This document shows, one piece after another, positions 1-5,412 of a stretch of 9,786 nt of DNA. This stretch comes from Candidatus Njordarchaeota archaeon. GTDB taxonomy: Archaea; Asgardarchaeota; Njordarchaeia; Njordarchaeales; Njordarchaeaceae. The notes beneath the pieces were generated by a model, which ran no database searches, had not been told where the DNA came from, and saw only the letters and a list, made by a program, of their open reading frames with translations. A program made the translations under genes and the position numbers. The stretch's first letter is position 1. The number at the start of each line of letters is the position of its first letter. The stretch lies in the NCBI GenBank assembly GCA_029856615.1, contig JAHKLF010000037.1, forward strand, positions 1-9,786, given 5' to 3'.

Positions 1-657
1 CCCTATCTTTTCCTCTACATTATAATCATATGGGATCTTTCCTAGATATGGGATCTTATTAGCTTCAGAGAATTTTTCTAGGAGATTAGTTGCCTTGTGA
101 TACATATTCTCAATTAACCCTAGAATTCTTACTTGATAATGCTTGAGTATTTTAATGAGCCTAGAAACCGTAGATAATGAGAGTAATGAAGGCGTAGAGA
201 CAATTAGGTATTCCCCATTAATAAATCGAATGACATCTAAGATTTCATCTCCGGTACCTGGAGGCATATCAATTATTAGGTAATCTAATGATCCCCAGCG
301 TGTAATTGCCAGTAACTCTATAATAGCGTCTGAAATATCCTTTCCTCTCAATGGCACTGGTCCATCTTTTATGAAATAATATAGCGACATAAATCGAACT
401 CCGTGAAAATCTGGGGGTATAAGCCCTTTTTCCTCAACAGGAAAGGCATCTTTGACACCTAAAATGATATGGCATGAAGGACCGTGAAAATCCAAGTCAA
501 GTAAACCAACACTATATTTCATTTCAGCTAATATTAAACTGGATACTGCTGAAACTAGAGTTTTTCCTACCCCTCCTTTACCACTAACTACAGGGATAAC
601 GCGTTTGATATTTGAAAGTCTTTTTCTTATAACTGATACCCGGGGATCAATCATCAT
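1..657 (-). CDS. Mrp/MinD-type P-loop ATPase, probable archaeal HypB-like nickel-insertion partner of HypA (C-terminus cut by window edge)
   Basis: I translated 219 codons on the minus strand with no stop. The deviant Walker A GKGGVGKT is at residues 26-33, the switch I region LLDLDFHGPS at about 52-61, and the Walker B/switch II segment IIDMPPGTGDE at 128-138. This is the Mrp/NBP35/MinD SIMIBI class. The region after ENM (183-185) lacks the CxxC that Mrp/NBP35 iron-sulfur carriers use and passes directly to IPYLGKIPYD (202-211). It lies directly downstream of hypA, with 2 nt between the hypA TGA and this ATG. In Thermococcus kodakarensis a Mrp/MinD-family ATPase partners HypA and replaces the GTPase HypB, so nickel delivery to [NiFe]-hydrogenase is the best inference. 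ATG 657 is preferred (AAGGT at 667-671 in the hypA tail, 9 nt upstream); an in-frame GTG at 663 overlaps the hypA stop, and ATG 654 is also possible. Alternative: an Fe-S carrier of the Mrp family. Confidence 0.85.
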   Translation of the reverse strand, partial: MMIDPRVSVIRKRLSNIKRVIPVVSGKGGVGKTLVSAVSSLILAEMKYSVGLLDLDFHGPSCHIILGVKDAFPVEEKGLIPPDFHGVRFMSLYYFIKDGPVPLRGKDISDAIIELLAITRWGSLDYLIIDMPPGTGDEILDVIRFINGEYLIVSTPSLLSLSTVSRLIKILKHYQVRILGLIENMYHKATNLLEKFSEANKIPYLGKIPYDYNVEEKIG

Positions 658-659
658 GA

Positions 660-1064
660 TCACGCAACCTTAATTGATCTTAAATATACACCTCGTCCTC
701 TAAGAATTTCAAAATCAGGACTACCGCATTTTGGGCATGAGATAAACGTATGTGCCAAATCTGGGATAAAATGAATGGCTTCAATCTCGTCTTCACCGAG
801 TTTGTTTTTTATGTCAGTAAAGGACCATTCATTTCCACATACTCTGCATTTAAACGTTGGTTCTTCGAATTCTATATTTATCTTAGCGTCTTTCATAGGC
901 GTATCTCTTGAGATCTCAGTCAATGCAAATCTAAACGCCTCCATATCAATACTCTGAAGGACGCCAACCACTATGTCAACTTCGATGATTTTCTCGGCAT
1001 TCTCTTCTTTTGCGATCTTTAAGACGGTCTCTACTACAGCCTCTGCCAAGCTCCATTCATGCAT
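660..1064 (-). CDS. hypA: Hydrogenase maturation nickel metallochaperone HypA
   Basis: 134 residues. The protein begins MHEWSLAE, the HypA signature in which the N-terminal amine, His2 and Glu3 bind nickel. The zinc domain has two CxxC pairs, C73/C76 (CRVCG) and C110/C113 (CPKCG), separated by 33 residues. Bacterial HypA has a much shorter gap; the long insertion is typical of archaeal HypA such as that of T. kodakarensis. From memory, His98 of that protein also contributes to nickel binding in the complex with its ATPase, and a histidine sits at position 98 here. HypA passes Ni(II) to the [NiFe]-hydrogenase large subunit in the cytoplasm. It is the first gene of a minus-strand operon with the Mrp/MinD ATPase. 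GGTG at 1072-1075, 7 nt before the ATG, supports the start. No hydrogenase structural genes are visible, so they must lie elsewhere. Confidence 0.95.
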   Translation of the reverse strand: MHEWSLAEAVVETVLKIAKEENAEKIIEVDIVVGVLQSIDMEAFRFALTEISRDTPMKDAKINIEFEEPTFKCRVCGNEWSFTDIKNKLGEDEIEAIHFIPDLAHTFISCPKCGSPDFEILRGRGVYLRSIKVA

Positions 1065-1071
1065 AATTACA

Positions 1072-1075
1072 CACC
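1072..1075 (-). promoter_or_regulatory. Ribosome-binding site of hypA (GGTG)
   Basis: Minus-strand GGTG lies 7 nt before the hypA ATG, matching the archaeal anti-Shine-Dalgarno sequence. The same core at 5-7 nt recurs before the four other genes whose starts are visible. I used that regularity to choose between alternative starts elsewhere in the window. Confidence 0.6.
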
Positions 1076-1152
1076 CAGTTTCTTTAAGTTAAAATGTAAA
1101 GCTGAAAAATAGAGACAAAAAATCATAGTATTAATGTATTGTCATTCTGAAT

Positions 1153-1226
1153 TTCAACAAGCTTTATCCCTTATTATTCTGACTTATGTACTCATCATAG
1201 AAGGCGGGTATCAGATTATTGTTGAA
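1153..1226. repeat. Inverted repeat TTCAACAA / TTGTTGAA in the hypA-clc divergent region
   Basis: TTCAACAA at 1153-1160 is matched by its reverse complement TTGTTGAA at 1219-1226; allowing one mismatch, the match extends to 10 of 11 positions. The 58-nt gap makes a simple hairpin unlikely. Paired operator half-sites for a regulator between the divergent genes are possible. The sequence is AT-rich, so chance is not excluded. Confidence 0.3.
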
Positions 1227-1236
1227 TTTTTAGTGC

Positions 1237-1245
1237 TTTTATATG
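1237..1245 (+). promoter_or_regulatory. TATA box of the clc gene
   Basis: TTTTATATG is a good archaeal TATA-like element. A start site about 25 nt downstream would fall near 1266-1270, giving a leader of roughly 45 nt before the GTG at 1312. An imperfectly spaced inverted repeat, TATGTAT (1242-1248) and ATACATA (1264-1270), spans from the box to the predicted start site and could be an operator, though it is short and AT-rich. Confidence 0.5.
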
Positions 1246-1300
1246 TATATATCGATAATAATGATACATAGGGACATATAGGAGTAATTAATTGATTGCT

Positions 1301-1304
1301 GGTG
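1301..1304 (+). promoter_or_regulatory. Ribosome-binding site of clc, decides the GTG start
   Basis: GGTG is 7 nt before GTG 1312. The in-frame ATG at 1351 (residue 14) has no comparable site, so the GTG start is preferred. Confidence 0.6.
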
Positions 1305-1311
1305 CCTTATT

Positions 1312-3057
1312 GTGAAAAAATGGCGTTTGAGGCTCCTAAGAAGCTTTAAGATGCGTTCCGAAATAAAGAAATTCTTCTATATCGATATGCTAGGAGCTCT
1401 AATGGGTGTTATTGGTGGACTTGGAGCGATCCTATTCAGAGAAATGATACGCTTGAATAGGTATATTTTCTTCTCTGTATTATTGCCTAGAATATCGTGC
1501 AAAATTTTTGGTGTAAATTTAAGTATGATCCTAATTCCCGCCATAGGCGGTCTTATCGTAGGGCCATTAGTTTATAAGTTCGCTCCAGAAGCGAAGGGGC
1601 ATGGTGTCCCGGAAGTTATGGAAGCTATCAGACTATATCGGGGAAAAATAAGGAAGAGAGTTGCTCTGGTGAAAATTTTAGCATCATCTATTACAATTGG
1701 ATCCGGTGGAAGCGCAGGTAGAGAAGGGCCCATTGCCCAAATTGGAGCAGCGTTTGGCTCACTTATTGGGGATTTACTAAAAGTGGGTAGCAGAGAGAGG
1801 AAATTGTTGGTTGTGAGTGGTCTATCTGCCGGAATAGCAGGGACGTTCAATGCACCGCTGGGGGGAGCCTTATTTGGACTAGAAGTGATGTTTGGCGGTC
1901 TAACCTTAACAAATGCTATTGCGATTATACTAGCAGCAGCAATAGGCGCAGCTATTGTTGAAGCTGTCTATGGACCTTATCCTGCTTTTTATGCTCCTTC
2001 ATATCTGACTTTTAGTAATCCTCTTGAGTTGGTTTTTTATTTCATCCTTGGAATTTTCTTCGGTCTCATAGCTGTACTATGGGTAAAACTCTTCTATTTC
2101 TTCGAAGACTTATACGGTAAAATCAGGATACGATCCTATTATAAGGTTGCTATTGGAGGTTTATTCACAGGATTGATCGGGTTTACATATTATGAATATG
2201 GAATAATGGGTGTAGGGTACGAAGGTATAGATATGGTCTTATTAGGAGAAATAGGCTTTCTCACGTTATTTATACTCGGCACGTTAAAAATGCTAGCTAC
2301 AGCGAATACTATTGGTTCTGGAGGGAGTGGTGGAGTTTTTGCACCAAGTTTATATATTGGAGCGATGTACGGTGGAATGCTAGGTATAATATTCCATGCT
2401 TTGTTTCCAGATATCGTTAGACAGCCGTTTACTTATTCTCTAGTTGGAATGGGAGCTCTTTTCGCCGCTACCGCCCACGCACCCCTTTGCATGATGATTA
2501 TGATTCCAGAGATGACGAATGATTATTCACTACTCTTACCCATGATGGTTTCATGTGCTACGAGTTACATAATCTCCAAGGCCATCTTAGGCGACTCAAA
2601 CATATATACACTTAAACTCAAGAGGAAGGGAATTAAACTGTTGCATCCAAGAGATTTCAGCGCCTTTGAAATACTAAAAGTGAGAGATTTCATGACAAGA
2701 GACGTCATAACCGTTCTGCCCGAGCATACTCTCAAGCAAGTATATAACTTAATAAAGGATACTCATCATGATTGTTACCCGGTCATTAAAAATGGGGAAG
2801 TAGTCGGTATAATAACATCTGATGATATCATGAATGTTCCAATGCATCTTTTTTCTAAGTGTAAAGTTAAGGATGTAATGAGGAAGAGATATCCCTATAT
2901 CTATAGTGATGATTCAATAAGAAAAGCGATCGAAATAATGTATTCTGAGGGTGTAGGTAAACTCGTAGTCGTGTCTAGGGATAATCCTAGAAAATTAGAA
3001 GGCATATTAACTAAAACCGATATAGTTAAAGCGCATATCTTTTTATCAACACTTTAA
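1312..3057 (+). CDS. CLC-family chloride channel/transporter with C-terminal tandem CBS domains
   Basis: 581 residues starting with GTG; GGTG lies 7 nt upstream. The membrane core (about 20-435) has the CLC anion-pathway motifs: GHGVP at 96-100, GREGP at 136-140 with the gating glutamate E138, GVFAP at 341-345, and the pore tyrosine Y432 in NIYTLKL. Two CBS domains follow at about 457-510 and 519-575; in this family CBS pairs can bind adenine nucleotides and adjust gating. The position equivalent to the proton glutamate E203 of E. coli ClC-ec1 is V192, because FGLEVM here aligns with FIIEEM. H97 stands where ClC-ec1 has the selectivity Ser107. The protein should move chloride or a related anion across the cytoplasmic membrane. 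Whether it is a proton-coupled exchanger or a channel cannot be settled from the motifs. It is monocistronic, diverges from hypA, and has no obvious functional link to its neighbours. Confidence 0.95.
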   Translation: MKKWRLRLLRSFKMRSEIKKFFYIDMLGALMGVIGGLGAILFREMIRLNRYIFFSVLLPRISCKIFGVNLSMILIPAIGGLIVGPLVYKFAPEAKGHGVPEVMEAIRLYRGKIRKRVALVKILASSITIGSGGSAGREGPIAQIGAAFGSLIGDLLKVGSRERKLLVVSGLSAGIAGTFNAPLGGALFGLEVMFGGLTLTNAIAIILAAAIGAAIVEAVYGPYPAFYAPSYLTFSNPLELVFYFILGIFFGLIAVLWVKLFYFFEDLYGKIRIRSYYKVAIGGLFTGLIGFTYYEYGIMGVGYEGIDMVLLGEIGFLTLFILGTLKMLATANTIGSGGSGGVFAPSLYIGAMYGGMLGIIFHALFPDIVRQPFTYSLVGMGALFAATAHAPLCMMIMIPEMTNDYSLLLPMMVSCATSYIISKAILGDSNIYTLKLKRKGIKLLHPRDFSAFEILKVRDFMTRDVITVLPEHTLKQVYNLIKDTHHDCYPVIKNGEVVGIITSDDIMNVPMHLFSKCKVKDVMRKRYPYIYSDDSIRKAIEIMYSEGVGKLVVVSRDNPRKLEGILTKTDIVKAHIFLSTL

Positions 3058-3144
3058 AACATTTTATATTCTACTTATCAATTTCCCTATAACTTGGCTT
3101 TACTATGCATATAATACGAACAATGATGCTTCTCTAAGGTACAG

Positions 3145-3149
3145 AAAAA
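3145..3149 (-). terminator. Possible oligo-T terminator of the HEPN-like gene
   Basis: A run of five T on the minus strand lies about 20 nt after the TAA stop, within the 110-nt convergent gap (3058-3167) between clc and the HEPN-like gene. Archaeal RNA polymerase terminates at T-tracts, but this one is short and no hairpin is evident. On the plus strand only scattered T-rich sequence follows the clc stop. Confidence 0.25.
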
Positions 3150-3167
3150 TTGACACATAGTTTATAT

Positions 3168-3533
3168 TTAAGTCATACTCTCCAAAATCTTCAATAGCCG
3201 ATGATGAGTCGTTTCAGCATAAGAGATAAAGCGCATTGCTAATTTTTCCGAGATCTCTTGAAATTTTTCGATGACGTCTTTCCACCGCATCTCCATAGCT
3301 TCTACAAAAGCTAATATTTCATCAGAAATGGGAATCTTATCTTGCATTTTTAAGAGTACGTTTACTAGTCCTTTCGCCTTGGGAGTTTCTCCAAATATTT
3401 TTCGATAGGTTGTTATTAATAATAACTCTGTTGCACCATAAGCTAGAAAACATGAAGCAAAGTATCTGCCATTTCTATAAGCATTTTTCGCTTCTTCGAA
3501 TAATTCCTCAATGAAAGTTAATTCAGTAGACAT
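3168..3533 (-). CDS. Small all-helical protein, HEPN/PaREP1-like (tentative)
   Basis: 121 residues from ATG 3533. A near-perfect GAGGTGA (3539-3545) lies 5 nt upstream; a longer reading from GTG 3542 would place the start codon inside this site, so I reject it. The sequence is almost wholly helical, without signal peptide or membrane segments. The segment EEAKNAYRNGRYFASCFLAY followed by GATELLL (about 13-39) resembles the first two helices of HEPN and PaREP1 proteins: Ala-rich, a G-x-Y turn, then a conserved A-x-E. The canonical HEPN RNase motif R-x4-6-H is not clear; the last helix has R101 and H110/H111 with eight residues between. It may thus be a non-catalytic HEPN, a variant nuclease or a dimerising adaptor. 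It is transcribed divergently from the herA-like operon, and its upstream region carries duplicated promoter blocks. The gene call is strong; the family call is weak. Confidence 0.75.
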   Translation of the reverse strand: MSTELTFIEELFEEAKNAYRNGRYFASCFLAYGATELLLITTYRKIFGETPKAKGLVNVLLKMQDKIPISDEILAFVEAMEMRWKDVIEKFQEISEKLAMRFISYAETTHHRLLKILESMT

Positions 3534-3538
3534 TTTAC

Positions 3539-3545
3539 TCACCTC
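3539..3545 (-). promoter_or_regulatory. Strong Shine-Dalgarno GAGGTGA of the HEPN-like gene
   Basis: This is the best ribosome-binding site in the window, 5 nt before ATG 3533. It contains the GTG (3540-3542) that the longest reading would use as start, so it decides the start in favour of the ATG. Confidence 0.75.
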
Positions 3546-3546
3546 A

Positions 3547-3653
3547 ATTAATAGTATACAAACACAGAGATAAATATTTCCATTTACGTAACCATTAATT
3601 GTTGCGCACGAGCATTAATAGTAAGATATAAAATACGGTAGTAAATATTTCCA
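3547..3653. repeat. Duplicated two-block element in the divergent intergenic region
   Basis: Block A, ATTAATAGTA, occurs at 3547-3556 and 3614-3623. Block B, TAAATATTTCCA, occurs at 3571-3582 and 3642-3653. Both copies keep the same order and orientation; the spacers between A and B are 14 and 18 nt. Read on the minus strand, the copy nearest the HEPN-like gene is its promoter (block B, TGGAAATATTTA) and likely start region (block A). The distal copy could be a second promoter, a decayed duplication or a regulator site. Confidence 0.6.
3569..3580 (-). promoter_or_regulatory. BRE/TATA promoter of the HEPN-like gene
   Basis: Minus-strand GAAATATTTATC combines a purine-rich BRE-like start with a TATA-like core. 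Expected initiation is near 3548-3550, leaving a leader of about 15 nt that still contains the GAGGTGA site. Confidence 0.5.
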
Positions 3654-3675
3654 TAATACCCGTAGATTCTATTCG

Positions 3676-3684
3676 TTTTTAAAT
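3676..3684 (+). promoter_or_regulatory. TATA box of the herA-like operon
   Basis: TTTTTAAAT is the most plausible plus-strand TATA element before the operon. Initiation about 25 nt downstream (near 3706) would give a leader of roughly 30 nt before TTG 3738. Confidence 0.4.
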
Positions 3685-3728
3685 GACATATCTAGATAAA
3701 GAAATACAAAAATTCTGGATATGTTTCT

Positions 3729-3733
3729 GGTGA
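3729..3733 (+). promoter_or_regulatory. Ribosome-binding site GGTGA of the herA-like gene, decides the TTG start
   Basis: GGTGA lies 4 nt before TTG 3738 (GGTG core with a 5-nt gap). No in-frame ATG or GTG exists just upstream, and the ATG at 3721 is in another frame and soon closed. The TTG start places the beta-barrel segment VEVGIVLS close to the N-terminus, as in HerA. Confidence 0.6.
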
Positions 3734-3737
3734 TCTC

Positions 3738-5411
3738 TTGGAAATTCTTAGGAACGTTGCAAGAGAAGTAGAGGTGGGCATCGTCCTTTCGGGGGCTAGG
3801 ACAGATAAAGCGATTTGTCAAGTCTTTGAGGATATGGAGGGAAAAATACGAGAAGGAATGTTTCTAGTGGTCAAAACAAGATTTGAGAATCGCCAATTAT
3901 TCATATTATCAAGAGTAGCTAAGATAGAAGCATATAACGAATTTTTTGAAGTTGGTGACGTATGGTCCGAAGCAAGAAGAAAACGTCAAGAATTACCAAT
4001 AGCGCTAGCGCGGAGATATATAGTATGTGAATTGGAATTATTAGGGGTATTACCTCGTCTTGATTATGTGCCGCATCCGCCATATCCGGGGGATAAGGTT
4101 TATTTATTAAGTAATGTGGAAAATATCTTTTCTTCCCTCGTGAGGAAGGACGAGATTTGCTTTTCGTTTGGTGATTTATATGGATATGAAAAATTACCAA
4201 TCATTATGAGAATTGAAGCATTACCAATGCATATAGCTGTTTTGGGAGTTACGGGAAGCGGGAAGTCTTATACTGTGGGATATTTAATTGAACGATTGTC
4301 TCAGATAAAAGTTGATGGTGAAACAATAGGTTATCCCATAGTAATCATTGATGCCAATGGTGATTATTTAGACTATTATTACCATAAGAGAAACACTAAT
4401 ACTCCTCTTCTTCCCAATGTAAAGAGGTACGTTTTTCCAAGTTCATACGCTGCGTTTAATGATATGAATAGTACTCTGATAAAAATAGATCTAAATCTTC
4501 TTTCACCAAGAGATCTAGCAGAGATAATAGTTGACTATTACAAATTACTAGGATCAGAGTTGTCGGTTTCGTTGCTAGAGAGAGTACTTGCTGATGTACT
4601 AGTGTCTGGATTAGCTAACATGAATGCGATCTTCTATGATGACACGTTGTTTAGGAATGAGATAGAATCAAGGATTCTGGAAAGTGAATTTCATTATCAG
4701 ACTAAGGCCGCCGCATTAAGAGCAATAACAACATTTAGGGAAGATATCAAAAAATTAAAATTGATTCCAAATGCAAATGAGAAAAGCACAATCACGTATA
4801 GATTTATTGATGATTTAACGGAGAATTTTGAGATTAGCATTTTTGACTTCTCAGTTGATGGTGCAACTGGCATATCAATTAAAATGAAACAATTGGTTGT
4901 TTCCTACCTATCTAAACTCCTTTTCAAAAGATTTACTGATTACAAAATGGGAAGAGTCCCCGTAGATGGTTACAGGGGCGCAAGATACGCAATCTTCATT
5001 ATAGAGGAAGCTCAAAATTATTGCCCAAATATAGATAGGTATCCAGTGGGATCAAGTGTTGCAAGAGAAACTCTAGCGATGATAGCTACTCAAGGGAGAA
5101 AATTTGGTTTAGGTTTAGTCTTAATAACGCAAAGACCATCATTTGTTGATCCGATAGTAATGTCAATGGTTAATACCTATATAATCCACAGAATCTCACC
5201 GGAGGATGTAGGGTACGTAAGAAGAATAGTAGGAGGCCTACCAGAGAGTATCATTAGAAAACTAACAAGTTTAGAAACAGGAGTAGCAGTAATACACGGA
5301 CAAGCGCTGCCATTGCCGTTTCCGTTACTTGTTAGGATTCCAAGAAGATTCGTGAGACCGACAATAGGCACCACGGATGTTAGTAATTATCTACGCAAGA
5401 GGGTGGCGTGA
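3738..5411 (+). CDS. HerA-like hexameric DNA translocase/helicase ATPase
   Basis: 557 residues, close to the roughly 500 usual for archaeal HerA. The N-terminal portion (about 1-130) reads as a HAS-barrel, beginning near VEVGIVLS. The RecA-like core follows: Walker A GVTGSGKS at 170-177; IIDANGDY at 203-210, the counterpart of HerA's D-x-x-G-E-Y; Walker B FIIEEAQ at 420-426 with E423/E424; and ATQGRKFGLG through ITQRPS (450-468), holding the conserved arginines R453 and R466. The C-terminal SLETGVAVIHG segment (511-521) is also typical. Canonical HerA is a hexamer that pumps along double-stranded DNA and acts with NurA, Mre11 and Rad50 in end resection. None of these partners is here: this gene is followed after 1 nt by a giant ATPase/coiled-coil gene. 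It is therefore more likely a specialised HerA paralogue than the housekeeping one. ITQRPS and EEAQ replace the more usual SQRPK and EEAH. TTG start; shares a divergent regulatory region with the HEPN-like gene. Confidence 0.9.
   Translation: MEILRNVAREVEVGIVLSGARTDKAICQVFEDMEGKIREGMFLVVKTRFENRQLFILSRVAKIEAYNEFFEVGDVWSEARRKRQELPIALARRYIVCELELLGVLPRLDYVPHPPYPGDKVYLLSNVENIFSSLVRKDEICFSFGDLYGYEKLPIIMRIEALPMHIAVLGVTGSGKSYTVGYLIERLSQIKVDGETIGYPIVIIDANGDYLDYYYHKRNTNTPLLPNVKRYVFPSSYAAFNDMNSTLIKIDLNLLSPRDLAEIIVDYYKLLGSELSVSLLERVLADVLVSGLANMNAIFYDDTLFRNEIESRILESEFHYQTKAAALRAITTFREDIKKLKLIPNANEKSTITYRFIDDLTENFEISIFDFSVDGATGISIKMKQLVVSYLSKLLFKRFTDYKMGRVPVDGYRGARYAIFIIEEAQNYCPNIDRYPVGSSVARETLAMIATQGRKFGLGLVLITQRPSFVDPIVMSMVNTYIIHRISPEDVGYVRRIVGGLPESIIRKLTSLETGVAVIHGQALPLPFPLLVRIPRRFVRPTIGTTDVSNYLRKRVA
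5402..5406 (+). promoter_or_regulatory. Ribosome-binding site of the giant ATPase gene inside the end of the herA-like gene
   Basis: GGTGG, with its GGTG core 7 nt before TTG 5413, sits in the last codons of the upstream gene. The only upstream in-frame ATG (5377) has no such site. This supports a TTG start 1 nt after the herA stop and translational coupling. Confidence 0.55.
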
Positions 5412-5412
5412 G

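Noticed and set aside
775..957. 60-codon plus-strand reading frame opposite hypA
   Set aside because: It is antisense to a well-supported hypA, low in complexity and has no recognisable protein features. The same applies to the shorter antisense frames opposite clc, the herA-like gene and the giant gene.
1242..1270. TATGTAT / ATACATA as a confirmed operator
   Set aside because: Seven A/T-dominated bases with a 15-nt gap around a TATA box are easily met by chance; mentioned only in the promoter entry.
3534..3542. GTG start at 3542 for the HEPN-like gene
   Set aside because: The GTG is part of the GAGGTGA ribosome-binding site that serves ATG 3533, 5 nt further on.
3721..3771. Short frame from ATG 3721 as a leader peptide before the herA-like gene
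   Set aside because: It closes after 16 codons, has no ribosome-binding site and overlaps the herA start in another frame; nothing suggests attenuation.
5377..5412. ATG 5377 as the start of the giant ATPase gene
   Set aside because: It would overlap the herA-like gene by 35 nt and has no ribosome-binding site; TTG 5413 has GGTG at 7 nt. It remains a fallback.
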